Assembly: GCF_041146795.1 (NCBI RefSeq)
Contig: NC_135176.1
Span: 18,363,786 to 18,427,785, forward strand
Direction of reading: 5' to 3'
Origin: Maylandia zebra
Taxonomy: Eukaryota > Chordata > Actinopteri > Cichliformes > Cichlidae
DNA length: 64,000 nucleotides
Shown in pieces: positions 42,140 through 57,929 of this stretch (positions within the stretch are counted from its first letter, which is position 1; every line of letters starts with the position of its first letter). The notes beneath the pieces were generated by a model that was given only the letters and a program-made list of their open reading frames with translations, did no database searches and was not told where the DNA came from. The translations under genes and the position numbers were made by a program.

Positions 42140-44482
42140 CTAAAGGGCTGGCTCCCGACAGCCCAAACCCGAGAAACAAAAACAGAAAACAACCCACCCA
42201 GGGCGGGAGGCGGGGGACCAGGACGGAGGGACCAGAACGGGAAACAAAACAAACAACAGAAAACACGGGAGCACAAGACCATAGTCAAAATAAAGTTCAG
42301 GGGGCCGACCCAGAGCCCACAGGCACAAGAGTTCACGGGTCACACGGTCGGGGGGCCGACCAGGCGGGTGGCACCGGTGGCAGAGCCGGTCCGGAGGCCG
42401 GCCGCGCGGAAGGCAATGGCGGCGGCGACGAAGGAGACGGCGGAGCTGGTCCGGAGGCCGGCCGCGCGGAAGGCAATGGCGGCGGCGACGAAGGAGACGA
42501 CGGAGCAGTTCAGGAGGCCGGCCACGCGGAAGGCAGCGGCGGCGGCTCTCCAGTGTCAGGCGTACTGGCCGAGGCCCGGTGGGCACGGGACCAGTCAAGG
42601 CGGGACCAGGCGAAGCACAGGCTGAGGCTGCAGCAGACGAAGGCTCTGAGGCTGCAGCAGACGAAGGCTCTGAGGCTGCAGCTGACGAAGGCTCTGAGGC
42701 TGCAGCTGACGAAGCACAGGCTGGACCAGGCGTAGCAGAAGGTGGCTGGATGGGCTCCTCGGGCCCTCCAGCTGAGACAGGAGGCTGAACGGGCCCCTCG
42801 GACCCTCCAGCTGACGTGGCATGAGGCTGGTGCGGTTCTCCCGAACCCCCAGCTGACGAGGAAGGTTGCTGAACGGGCTCCTCGGACCCTCCAGCGGAGA
42901 CAGGAGGCTGAACGGGCCCCTCGGACCCTCCAGCGGAGACAGGAGGCTGAACGGGCCCCTCGGACCCTCCAGCTGATGAGGTAGATGGCGGCGTGGGAGC
43001 CGCGGAGTCCTGGATGAGCTCATCCGAGCTCCCAGCAGGAGCTGATGCAGAGCCAGAGAGATTTGAGACCCCTGGCTGAATGTTAAGCTGACCAGCGGAC
43101 CGTACTGCTATCGGGGACTGGGCTACAGGAGCTACTGGAGCCTGCGCTACAGGCGGCACTGGAGCTACTGGGGCCTGCGCTACAGGCGGCACTGGAGCTA
43201 CTGGGGCCTGCGCTACAGGCGGCACTGGAGCTACTGGGGCCTGCGCTACAGGCGGCACTGGAGCTACTGGGGCCTGCTCTACAGGCGGCACTGGAGCTAC
43301 TGGAGACTGAACTGGGGGTGACACTGGAGCTACTGGAGACTGAACTGGGGGTGACACTGGAGCTACTGGAGACTGAACTGGGGGTGACACTGGAGCTACT
43401 GGAGACTGAACTGAGGGTGGCTGCGAGAGAGCTAACTGAACTGAGGGTGGCTGCGAGGGAGCTAACTGAACTGAGGGTGGCTGCGAGGGAGCTAACTGAA
43501 CTGAGGGTGGCTGCGAGGGAGCTAACTGAACTGAGGATGGCTGCGAGGGAGCTAACTGAACTGGCCTGGGAGGAGAAACACGAGCAGGAAAAGGAGCAGG
43601 CTCAGAAAAAACTGTCCGAGAAATGGCAGGCTCAGGGTCGACAAAAATAGCTCTATCAAAAATGAACCCGCCGTCCACTTCATGTTTTGTAGTCTTAGCA
43701 TTGTCCGGTTTATGGCGGCGGGTGCGCCGCCTCCTTCGAGCAGAGGAAGCTGGCGCGATGGGCGCAGATGGCGCCAACACAGAGGGTGACGTAGTGGTGA
43801 GTTCCCCGTCGTCCGCCCCCATCCTTGCCAGAAATGAGGCAGGCGAAAAATAGCCTAAGCGGATCGGAGACGGCGAGCGGCTGGTAGGCTGTGCAGCAGG
43901 TGAGAGGTCCTCCTCCGGGATGAGCCAGGGTTTCCACCGGCGCTCGTCCTCCCGATAAGCCCGTAACACCTGCTGCCGCTCTTCCTCGCCAAAGTCTATG
44001 GCTTCCGTTGTCTCCATGCGCCACGCCGTGCGGCCAGACCGCGGTGAAGACGCGGAAGCCGGCGGGGTGCGGGCGGAAGGTGTGTCAGTGGCGAGCCTCA
44101 CCGTTCCAACTCTGACCGCTACTGGCTCATGAGACAGCGGCGATGACACCCGTTCACGGGACGGAGGTGTGGGTGCTGAGGCGGCATTCAGGACCCTCTG
44201 GGCCAGCGCACGGGCACGAAGCTCCTCCTTAAGGGGGCCCAGGGAGTCAAACGCCTCGACGAGGTGGGGGAGCTGTCGCAACCGTGGCTCCCGCAACAAA
44301 ACGGCGTCCACGGCCGCCAATCCTGTGGCAACCACACTTGGATCCGCGCATCCGATGATGCGATCCATAATGCGGCAGAGCCGGTTCAGCTCCTCCCCTA
44401 CCTCCTCTGAAATGTCCGCTGAGTCCGACATGGTCGCGTCGTCCTGGAGGTCCGCGGAGGGGTTGTGAACTGCTGGGTCCAT
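42140..44482 (-). CDS. 780-residue repeat-rich protein of the LTR element, function unknown
   Basis: One frame fills the whole interior, from ATG at 44482 (MDPAVHNPSAD, a gag-like start for sushi elements) to a stop at 42140 inside the polypurine tract. The frame is also open 8 codons upstream into the LTR. Residues 1-~140 are acidic and predicted helical (EEVGEELNRLCRIMDR). A basic RRRRRTRRH patch follows near 260. The middle is proline-rich tandem repeats: QPPSVQLAPS, VAPVPPVAQAP, GGSEGPVQPPVSA and SSAAASEP. The end is arginine-rich and then hydrophobic. All DNA repeat periods seen are multiples of three. I see no CCHC knuckle, protease or RT motif. It may be a gag-derived or unrelated structural protein; the last ~100 residues may be non-coding. 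Confidence 0.7.
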   Translation of the reverse strand: MDPAVHNPSADLQDDATMSDSADISEEVGEELNRLCRIMDRIIGCADPSVVATGLAAVDAVLLREPRLRQLPHLVEAFDSLGPLKEELRARALAQRVLNAASAPTPPSRERVSSPLSHEPVAVRVGTVRLATDTPSARTPPASASSPRSGRTAWRMETTEAIDFGEEERQQVLRAYREDERRWKPWLIPEEDLSPAAQPTSRSPSPIRLGYFSPASFLARMGADDGELTTTSPSVLAPSAPIAPASSARRRRRTRRHKPDNAKTTKHEVDGGFIFDRAIFVDPEPAISRTVFSEPAPFPARVSPPRPVQLAPSQPSSVQLAPSQPPSVQLAPSQPPSVQLAPSQPPSVQLALSQPPSVQSPVAPVSPPVQSPVAPVSPPVQSPVAPVSPPVQSPVAPVPPVEQAPVAPVPPVAQAPVAPVPPVAQAPVAPVPPVAQAPVAPVPPVAQAPVAPVAQSPIAVRSAGQLNIQPGVSNLSGSASAPAGSSDELIQDSAAPTPPSTSSAGGSEGPVQPPVSAGGSEGPVQPPVSAGGSEEPVQQPSSSAGGSGEPHQPHATSAGGSEGPVQPPVSAGGPEEPIQPPSATPGPACASSAAASEPSSAAASEPSSAAASEPSSAAASACASPGPALTGPVPTGPRPVRLTLESRRRCLPRGRPPELLRRLLRRRRHCLPRGRPPDQLRRLLRRRRHCLPRGRPPDRLCHRCHPPGRPPDRVTRELLCLWALGRPPELYFDYGLVLPCFLLFVLFPVLVPPSWSPASRPGWVVFCFCFSGLGCREPAL
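42398..42540. repeat. 60-bp tandem repeat inside the LTR-element ORF
   Basis: Three copies of a GC-rich unit (gaggccggccgcgcggaagg...); period 60, which keeps the frame. Confidence 0.9.
42620..42720. repeat. 24-bp tandem repeat encoding SSAAASEP
   Basis: Four units of gaggctgcagcagacgaagg plus ctct; period 24. Confidence 0.9.
43120..43565. repeat. 33-bp and 30-bp tandem repeats in the LTR-element ORF
   Basis: 33-bp units (gcctgcgctacaggcggcac...) at 43137-43300, related 33-bp units (gagactgaactgggggtgac...) to about 43410, then five 30-bp units (ctgagggtggctgcgaggga...) to 43562. All periods are multiples of three. Confidence 0.9.
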
Positions 44483-44637
44483 ATCGTGGTCGCGTTCTTC
44501 TGTCATGATACGTTGTGTGGCAGGCAGGGGAAGGACCCAAGATGCAGGTTCACAGACACGGGGATAAACTCAAAAAACACAGCTTTATTGCTGGCCACGG
44601 GAAGCAATACAGAATAAACTAAAACTGGGAAAACTAA

Positions 44638-45465
<828 letters not shown>

Positions 45466-45691
45466 TGACTATCCAGAGTTGGGACCAGGAAGCAGAGTTG
45501 CAGTCTTACACGCCTCTCTGCAGCTTCTCTCCTCCTTCTACCCCCCCAAAAACCCATCTCCATAGAGACTGTGTCAGCTTCCAAAAAGACAAAAAACAAA
45601 CTAAAAACCAGCAACAAACAACTTAAACATAAACAATTACAAAGAAAGAACAATACAGTATCCACACCTGAACCAAAGAGTAAAACAGTGA

Positions 45692-49608
<3,917 letters not shown>

Positions 49609-50399
49609 GGCTGGACCAGGTGACCCTGAATCCTCCCTTAGTTATGCTGCAATAGACGTAGGCTGCCGGGGGATTCCCATGATGCATTGAGTTTTTCCTT
49701 TCCAGTCACCTTTCTCACTCACTATGTATTAACAGACCTCTCTGCATTGAATCATATCTGTTATTAACCTCTGTCTCTCTTCCACAGCATGTCTTTTATC
49801 CTGTCTTCCTTCTCTCACCCCAACCGGTCGCAGCAGATGGCCGCCCCTCCCTGAGCCTGGTTCTGCCGGAGGTTTCTTCCTGTTAAAAGGGAGTTTTTCC
49901 TTCCCACTGTCGCCAAAGTGCTTGCTCATAGATGGTCATATGATTGTTGGGTTTTTCTCTGTATCTATGAAGCGCCTTGAGGCGACTTTTGTTGTGATTT
50001 GGCGCTATATAAATACAATTGAATTGAATTGAATTGAATTGAATTGAACTTGGGCCCAACTTCAACTTTAACCCAGCTTTACTTTGTTTATTGAAAGGTT
50101 CCAGCAATAAAGATGACTTTTGAGTTTAGTTCTGCATCCAAGTCCTGCATTAGGGCCCATACACTGCCTGCCACACAGAGTCATTGTGACAAGTAGTGCA
50201 ACAGCATTGCTACATAGAGCAAGAGTCCAGGTTTTAAACTGTTCTGGCAGTTCAGACCTCTCACTTTGTAACATATTGGCACAGTATAAATTTTGAATTA
50301 TTGAAAAATGCTGAACATTTAAAAACCTATATCAAACAACAAAGGAAAAAAGCAACATGTGAAACTACCTCCCACCACCCACCCACCTCACCCCCACTG

Positions 50400-50404
<5 letters not shown>

Positions 50405-50482
<78 letters not shown>
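50405..50482. repeat. (CA)n microsatellite
   Basis: About 39 CA units, 170 bp upstream of the OR start. Also present in the second unit at 59428-59504, one repeat shorter. Confidence 0.95.
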
Positions 50483-50483
<1 letters not shown>

Positions 50484-50652
50484 AGCTATCAAACCAGAGT
50501 AGCTATTGGTTTGATAAATATAAACGCTGAGGGAGTCAGCTAGAACTTCATCATCTGGGGTACTCCAGTTTGCATAACAGAATCATGATGTGCAGTACTG
50601 CTGTCTGCATTATCACAGCTTAGGCAATATAAGACTCTAAGATCTTTTGCCA

Positions 50653-51636
50653 ATGGATCTTTTCAACTCTGCACTTGGAAAAAATATCACTTTTTTGCGT
50701 CCTGCATTTTTCATTATAAGTGGATTTATTGGCATTCCTAATATAAAATATTATTATGCCTTTCTGGTTTTTGTTTATATTATTTCTGTCCTGGCAAACA
50801 CAGCTGTCATGGCCACAATATATTTGGATCACAATCTAAGAACACCGAAATATATTGCAGTTTTCAATCTTGCATTGGTTGATCTGTTAGGTAACTCTGC
50901 CATGGTGCCAAAGGTTCTCGATATCTTTTTGTTTAATCACCCTCACATTTCCTATAATGACTGCTTGACATTCCTGTTTTTCTGCTATGTATTCCTTTCG
51001 ATGCAAGCTCTAAATCTGGTTGCACTGTCATATGACAGAGTTATGGCGATCGTTTACCCACTGCATTATCAACTGAAGGTGACTCAAAAGTTCATGTTCT
51101 GTTTAATTGCCTCTTTCTGGGTGTTTGTCATTATTGTTGTACTTATTGCAACTGGCCTTCTTACAAGGCTTTCCCTCTGTGAGTCAGTCGTTATTAAAAG
51201 CTTTTTTTGTGACCATGGTCAGATATACCGGCTTGCATGCAATGATTATACACCCAGCGATATAACTGCTTGGATTTTGCCAGCTCTTATTCTTTGGCTT
51301 CCTCTTTTGTTTGTTTTGTTGAGTTATCTGAGTATAGGCTATGCTTTAGCTAAGGTAGCCACAGTTCGAGAAAGAATGAAGGGCTTTAAAACCTGCACAG
51401 CTCATCTTTCATTAGTGGCAATCTATTTCCTCCCAATATTAATCATATCTATTCTACGTGCAAACATAGAGCCACATGCCAGAATCATAAACCTGTCTCT
51501 GACATCAGTCTTTCCTCCAATGCTGAACCCTATCATATATGTTCTTCAGACACAAGAAATCAAAGAATCTCTAAAAAAGTTAAAGGGAAGAATCACAACA
51601 CACTACAAAAATAGAAAAGTCAAATTTAAAAAGTAA
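50653..51636 (+). CDS. Odorant receptor, intact (tandem copy 1)
   Basis: A 327-residue olfactory GPCR. The ATG at 50653 is used; an in-frame TTG two codons earlier is not a plausible start. N11 glycosylation site, TM1 ~33-57 (LANT), D77 in TM2, C104, SYDRVMAIVYPLHY at 126-139, loop cysteines C176, C186 and C196, KGFKTCTAHL before TM6 and PPMLNPIIYV in TM7, ending in a lysine-rich tail (NRKVKFKK). It differs from the copy at 59675 by about six substitutions and by two extra codons in the third extracellular loop (ISILRANIEPH). It is preceded by the CA repeat and by gcaatataag at 50624-50633, and followed by a shared 1.4 kb flank and a truncated gypsy element. Confidence 0.97.
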   Translation: MDLFNSALGKNITFLRPAFFIISGFIGIPNIKYYYAFLVFVYIISVLANTAVMATIYLDHNLRTPKYIAVFNLALVDLLGNSAMVPKVLDIFLFNHPHISYNDCLTFLFFCYVFLSMQALNLVALSYDRVMAIVYPLHYQLKVTQKFMFCLIASFWVFVIIVVLIATGLLTRLSLCESVVIKSFFCDHGQIYRLACNDYTPSDITAWILPALILWLPLLFVLLSYLSIGYALAKVATVRERMKGFKTCTAHLSLVAIYFLPILIISILRANIEPHARIINLSLTSVFPPMLNPIIYVLQTQEIKESLKKLKGRITTHYKNRKVKFKK

Positions 51637-53055
51637 GAATAAATTTGGCATAAATATTTTTACCCCTTTGTTTATTTAAGGAATGCATATAAAATAAAAT
51701 AAAAATGTTCAAGTATGTTTAAGTACTTCCAAATAGAACCCAAATTACAAATGTCACACTTCACGGGGCAGTGTGTGATTGATTTGAAAACACATCCTGT
51801 AGCAAAGATTTGTGATTTGTAATTTTTTAAGCAACTGTAATTGTTACTGTTAAGACCAACACAGAGAGACATACAGATACTTATTCACAACTATGGTCAG
51901 TTTATGAACGTGAAAGCTTAGGAGTTTATCATAACTAAAATAAAATAAAATAAAGCCTGTTGACAAGTCATGCACAAACAGGGAAAGCATGGAAAGGTGA
52001 AAGATTAGATTCAAAGTAGGGACCTTTATGCTGTGAGGTGATAGTGATAACTAATCACATTTATCTTTAGCCAAATGTAAGGGTTGCCTTTCTGAGAAAT
52101 ATGCATTGCAGCATGACATATGCTTGTTTTTTTTTTTTTTCAAAGCGAGATTCAGTAAAGCTACTATATAACTACAGAAATACATTTTAATGACTGTTTA
52201 AATAGATAATTTTCTGCTATGAGAATATGTCAGGAAGCCTTCCAACTTCTCTTTCTTCCAGATTCTATGTGGATATGGGCCGCCTTTGATTAGAGTTTCA
52301 AAGAATGTCCAACCAAAATGTAAATATAATGTAAAGGACTGACTAAACTGGTAGAAACCCAGAAATGTTATTTTTTGTGGCTGAATCATTGTGTAGTGAC
52401 CCGATTGAGTAAATTCTACTTATAACAATATAATCACATGGTTTGATTACAGAGGGAACACAGGGCTAATAAAAGTGAAAGACCATGTGGTTAAGTTGAG
52501 ACTATGAGTCGTATTCTTTATATTTATGAGAAAATTCATATTCACTCACTAATAAATTAAAAAACATTGGTGAAAAAAAGTTTAAAAAGCACAGGAGGAA
52601 TCAGCAGTACTGAACAGGCCAATTGCTATCCGGTAATCAGATTACAATGTAGGGTTTCTGAGTGATTTGCCGTTAGTAGTAACAAACCACCCAAAGTGTA
52701 AACTCAAAGTGTAGACTCTACACACTGGGTACTCTTCAAGGGGTATAAAAGAAAATCTCACCAGTCTGTACAAGAGCGAGGTCTAACCAAGTGTGTTAGC
52801 TCACATACTGTAATATGTAATTTGCTGGTAATAGAATCACAGTCAGTCTTTCAGTAACAAAGGACAACAATGTTTCATGTCTCATAATAACAATATAACA
52901 TTTTATAATTGGTGGTGAAAAGTGAGACTATTTAAAATGTAATGTATAAAAATCCTAAAAATAATGTGTGAACATTTTATTGTGAACACAATTGTGCTGG
53001 AGTAATACACTTATAAGTAGAAAATATTTTAAATCTAATTTCCAGTGTTTATAAC
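51637..53055. other. OR downstream flank, duplicated
   Basis: AT-rich, with no gene. Matches 60653-62071 without differences at the places compared, and the reverse complement of 5260-6608 more loosely. Confidence 0.7.
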
Positions 53056-53087
53056 GATGACCAGGAAGCAGGGTTGGAGGCAGTGAC

Positions 53088-55263
53088 TCAGCGGAGGGTG
53101 GCCTCCAATTCCTGGTTGAGGCGTTCTGTCTGACCGTTAGTCTGAGGATGGTGTCCTGAGCTCAAACAGGGTTTTGTTCCTAAGGATGTACAAAACGCCC
53201 TCCAGACCTGCGACGTGAATTGCGGTCCTCTGTCAGAGACGATCTCAGTGGGTATCCCATGCAGCCTAAAAACATGGTCAACTAGCAGATTAGCAGTTTC
53301 AGTGGATGTGTTTGTCGAGGGCAATGAAGTGAGCTGCCTTGGAAAATCTGTCAATCACAGTGAGGATTGCGGTCTTGCCAGAAGAAACCGGTAGAACAGT
53401 AACAAAATCCAAAGAAATATGCAACCAGGGACGCCGTGGAATGGAGAGAGGCTGCAACAACCAAGCCGGGCGTTGCGTGTTAGATTTGCGGTTTCACGTT
53501 GCGGGACCCTGGGCGGTAAGAGATCGAGAAGTTAAACCTACTGAAAAACATGGACCAGCGAGCTTGACGTGAATTCAGTCTCTTGGCTGTACGAAGGTAA
53601 GTCAAGTTTTTGTGATCAGTCCACACTATGAATGGGTGTTCCGCTCCCTCGAGATAGTGCCGCCACTCCTCTAAGGCCAGTTTCATGGCCAACAGTTCCC
53701 TTTCACCCACGTCGTAATTCCGCTCAGCGGTGATAAGCGACAGGGAAAAAAAGGCGCACGGGTGAAGTTTGGACGCCGTGCCAGAGCACTGTGACAATAC
53801 CGCTCCTACCCCGACGTCAGACGCATCCACCTCAACTATAAATGGCTTCTTGGGGTCGGGGTGAATTAAAATCGGCGCTGAGGTAAACAGTTCCTTTAAC
53901 TTGGAGAAAGCAGCTCCTGCTTCCGGACCCTAAATGAAAGGGAGCTTTGAAGATGTTAGCTGGGTCAGCGGTGCTGCTACTTGGCTGTAGTTTCTGATGA
54001 AGCGGCGGTAAAAGTTTGCGAAGCCCAAGAAACGCTACAGAAGACTCCGGGACGTTGGAATGGGCCATTGCACGACTGCCTGTATTTTAGCCGGGTCTGT
54101 CTTCACCTGCCCCCCCAAGGATGTAGCCCAGGAACGAGACGGAAAGGGAGTGGAATTCACATTTCTCCGCCTTAACGTACAGTTTATTCTCCAGCAACCG
54201 TTGTCACACGGCTCGGACATGCGTTTGGTGCTCCTCCAGGTTTTTGGAAAAAATCAGGATGTCGTCGAGATAAACGAAGACAAAACGGTCGAGGAAATCT
54301 CGCAGTACATCATTCACCAGATTTTGGAAAACCGCTGGGGCATTTGTGAGACCGAAAGGCATCACTAGATATTCAAAGTGCCCCAAGTGAGTGTTAAAGG
54401 TGGTTTTCCACTCATTGCCCTCCCTGATTCTGACGAGGTGGTACGCATTTCTGAGGTCTAATTTTGTGAAAATGGAGGCACCATGGACCGTCTCGAAGGC
54501 GGAACTGATCAGCGGTAAGGGGTATTTGTTTTTTATCGTTATGTCATTAAGCCTCCTAAAATCGATACAGGGCCGTCCTTCTTACCGGCAAAGAAAAATC
54601 CGGCCCCCATGGGTGAAGAGGAGGGTCTGATGATGCCCACGGCCAGAGAATGTACTTTTCCATGGCTGTCTTCTCGGGGCGTGTCAGGTTGTAGAGGCGG
54701 CTTGAAGGTAGGGTGGAACCCGGTAACAGGTCTATGGCACAGTTGTAAGGTCTGTGCGGGGGTAGTGATTGAGCTTTGTCTTTGTTAAAAACCTCCCTTA
54801 AGTCATGGTATACCAAAGGTATAACAGAAAGGTCTATGTTGGCGCTTTCGTCATGTGCGAGCTCGACAATGGCAGACGGCGGGGCTGAGACGAGACAATT
54901 GGCATGGCAAAATGGGCTGCAAATTATAACTTTCTGCCCTGCCCAGTGCAGATGAGGGTTATGTAGTTTTAGCCAGGTGAAACCAAGGATAACGGGAGTG
55001 CTGGGGGAGTGGAATGTCAAGAAGGGGAGTCTGTCCCTATGGTTGCCTGAGGTGACTATAGTAATAGGTGCGGTGCAGTGAGTGATGTGAGAGAAAACTT
55101 GGTTTACTAGTGCTTTAACTGGGATGCTAGAGTCCAACTCAAAAAGGGGAATATTCAGCTGCTTGGCTAATTCTTTATCAATGAGGCTTTGCTCGGCGCC
55201 TGAATCGACTAATGCCTGGGACGTGTGGGTCGCAGAACCGAGCAAGAGCGTAACCGGCAACAA
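53088..55263 (-). pseudogene. Gypsy pol remnant (protease, RT, RNase H, partial integrase)
   Basis: Fragments in several frames. Protease is at 55263-54900 (ALVDSGAEQSLID). RT is around 54386-54204 ([15 protein letters not shown] and the catalytic YLDD in VYLDDILIF). RNase H is at 53830-53480 ([34 protein letters not shown]). The integrase core piece is at 53354-53088 (SDRGPQFTS with its Asp, and [12 protein letters not shown] with the Glu). Frameshifts and stops separate them, so no polyprotein is made. The identical set recurs from 62104. Confidence 0.9.
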
Positions 55264-55947
55264 AAACGGGGCTTAGAATCAATATTGGTACCACCCACCC
55301 GTATCCCCGGACCTACCGGTGGGCGCCCCCTTTTCCTTTCTTGGGACAGGTGGAAATAAAATGCTCAGCGGAGCCACAATAAAAACACGAGCGAGAGCGA
55401 CAACGCCTCTCCCTCTCTTGCGGGGACAACCGGGATCACCCGATCTGCATGGGTTCTGGTTCCGATTCAGTCCTCTCCACGGCGACTGTGGCCGAAGGCT
55501 GAACCGGAAGCGGCGATGGGGAAATGAAAACCGGGGACACACGCCGCACTGGCTGACGGGTACTGGAGTTCCTCTCTCGCTCCCGCAGTCTGTTGTCAAT
55601 GCGAAGCGTGAGCGAGGCTAACTCCTCGAAAGTGACAGGTTCGTCTCGGGACGCTAGCTGATCCTTCATGTGCTCGTTCAGCGACTGCAAATAGACTCCC
55701 TGAAGGGCCTTATCGGGCCAGCCGACTGCTGCCGCGGCAGTGCGGAAGTCAATCAAATAATCCGCGATGCTACGGCAGCCCTGACGGAGATTTAACAGCC
55801 GCCGAACCGCACTGCCCACCGAGATAGGGTGAGCAAAAGTCTTCTTGAACTCGCCAAGAAAGGCATCATAGCTACAAGACGGCAACGGGTGTACGCTCAG
55901 GTATGCCTCGGCCCAATTTAGGGCTTGGTCGCGTAGTTTACCTATTA

Positions 55948-57541
55948 CCGTATTTCCACAACTATAAGGCGCACATAAAAGCCTTAGATTTTCTTTAAAA
56001 AGTGCGGCGCGCCCTGTAGTGCAGTGCGCCCTGTGTGTTGTAAGGAGGACGTAGTAGAGAACACCATGAGAACGCTAAAGGGTGAAGTGTGGGCGTTGAT
56101 CGTATATACCGGGACAATCGCACATACCTGTCTAGAAGGACAGGTATGTGCATTATGCGGAACATCGTTGTTTTAACAACCCTGAAAATGGCAAAGAGAC
56201 ACGCTTATGAAGCACAGTTTAAACTGAAGGCCATCAGCTACGCGGAGGAACATGGAAATCGAGCAGCCGCGAGAGAATTCAAGATTAATGAATCAATGGT
56301 TTGCAAGTGGAGGAAGCTGGAAAACAAGCTCCGACAGGTCAAGAAGACGCAGCTGAGTTTCCGCGGACATAAGGCGAGGTGGCCCGAGTTGGAGGAAAGA
56401 CTCGAGCAGTGGATCATCGAGCAAAGAATGAGTGGGAGAAGCGTTTCGACGGTCACCATTCGACTAAAAGCAGTTTCGCTAGCAGAAGAAATGAAAATTG
56501 AACATTTCCGAGGAGGTCCGTCTTGGTGCTTTCGTTTCATGAAACGGTGCCATTTTTCCATCCGGACCAGGACTACGGTAGCGCAGCAACTTCCAGCGGA
56601 TTATAATGAAAAGCTGGCCATCTTCCGCTCCTACTGCAGCAAACACATCGCCGACAAACACATCCAGCCCAGCCACATCACTAACATGGACGAGGTGCCG
56701 CTCACTTTCGACATCCCGGTGAGTCACACTGTGGAGAAGAAGGGGACCAGCACGGTAGCGATACGCACAACGGGGCACGAAAAGTCTTCTTTTACTGTTG
56801 TGCTTGGCTGCCATGCTAATGGACAGAAACTGCCGCCTATGGTGATTTTTAAGAGAAAGACTTTGCCTAAAGAGAAGTTTCCAGCAGGAATCATCAAGGC
56901 AAATGAAAAGGGCTGGATGGATGACAAAATGATGAAAGACTGGCTGAGGGAGGTGTATGTAAGGAGACCAGGTGGTTTTTTTCCACGCATCACCATCGCT
57001 GTTGATCTGTGACTCTATGCGTGCCCATCTCACAGCCGATGTGAAAAAACAAGTGAAACAAATGAACTGTGAGCTTGCTGTCATTCCGGGAGGCCTGACA
57101 AAGGAACTCCAACCGCTGGACATCGATGTGAACCGGCCGTTCAAAGTAAGGCTGCGAGCGGCGTGGGAGCGATGGATGACCGATGGAGACCACAGTTTCA
57201 CTAAGAGTGGAAGGCAGCGCCGGGCGAGTTACGCCACAATTTGCGAATGGATTGTAGATGCTTGGGCTAACATGTCTGCATAAAAATGTGAGTACCTAAC
57301 TCAGTTTTGCTCCCGCTTCATTTTTAAATACGCACACTTGTATGCTGATGATGATGACGATTACCGGTAATAAAAATGTGAGTACCAAACTCAGTTTTGC
57401 TCCCGCTTTATTTTTAAACACTGATACTTGTATGCGCCCTATAATCAGGTGCGCCTTATGTGTGTGTTAAATACAGTAATGGCACACATAACTGAGACTG
57501 CGCCTTTTAGTACGGTGCGTCTTATGGTTGTGAAAATACGG
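55948..57541 (+). mobile_element. Pogo-like DNA transposon
   Basis: Ends ccgtatttccacaactataa and ttatggttgtgaaaatacgg are inverted repeats of about 28 bp. TA lies outside each (55946-55947, 57542-57543). The element is about 1.6 kb with one transposase gene. The corresponding part of the second unit lies beyond the window, so it is unknown whether it carries the element. Confidence 0.9.
56188..57283 (+). pseudogene. Pogo-like transposase, one frameshift
   Basis: ATG at 56188 (MAKRHAYEAQFKLKAI). A helix-turn-helix N-terminus (AAREFKINESMVCKWR) precedes a CENP-B-type DNA-binding domain (56390-56560). The DDE core has a first aspartate in NMDEVPLTFD (near 56690), a second in LLICDSMRAHL (near 57010) and a third in LQPLDIDVNRPFK (near 57120). 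It ends ANMSA, TAA at 57281. Around 56970 a run of seven Ts holds one base more than the frame needs, so the C-terminal third is out of frame. Without that the protein would be about 365 residues. A homopolymer error or very recent mutation is possible. Confidence 0.9.
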
Positions 57542-57929
57542 TATATAGGAAACTCGAACTGTGTCTAAAACGAAAGAGCGGGGCGAACGCCCGAACGCCA
57601 GCTCACACTGTAAAAGAAAACCGCTACAGGCCCCCGGGTCACCTGCGCACGGCTCCGGCTCCGGGGAAGCTGCGTCGCGGAACAGGTAAGCTCGCTGGGG
57701 CTCGGGATCTGCCACGGGCTGAGGTGAACTACTGGCGGCGGGTTCTGACTCCGCCGAGGGTTGAAGGGACTGGATGTCGGATTGCATTTTAACCTGCTCG
57801 TCTGTAAGCGTGTGTACTTGGGCTAGGAGATACTGCAGCGTCTGTTCGTGACTACCGATGATAGCCCCCTGCTTACTTATCGCTACACGGGTTGGGTCTG
57901 CTGTGTCCATAAAACTGTCCTGAGTATAC

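Larger units (their letters stand above)
55436..57910 (-). pseudogene. Gypsy gag, interrupted by a pogo transposon
   Basis: The N-terminus at 57910-57544 begins MDTADPTRVAISKQGA, a sushi-type gag start, with a helical segment and a PQP-rich stretch. After the pogo element the capsid region continues at 55885-55436 (YDAFLGEFKKTFAHP, RQGCRSIADYLIDFR, LASLTLRIDNRLRER). A C-x2-C-type knuckle region near 55400 is frameshifted. Confidence 0.85.

Noticed and set aside
41575-42735. Plus-strand frame of 386 codons over an LTR and part of the LTR element
   Set aside because: It runs antisense to an LTR with a minus-strand polyadenylation signal and polypurine tract. The same frame recurs in the other LTR (44641), so it is a shadow.
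50647-50652. Upstream TTG as OR start
   Set aside because: Not a normal eukaryotic start; the ATG two codons later aligns with all OR copies.
53339-54630. Plus-strand frames across the gypsy remnant
   Set aside because: Antisense to recognisable RNase H, RT and protease; shadows repeated identically in the second copy.
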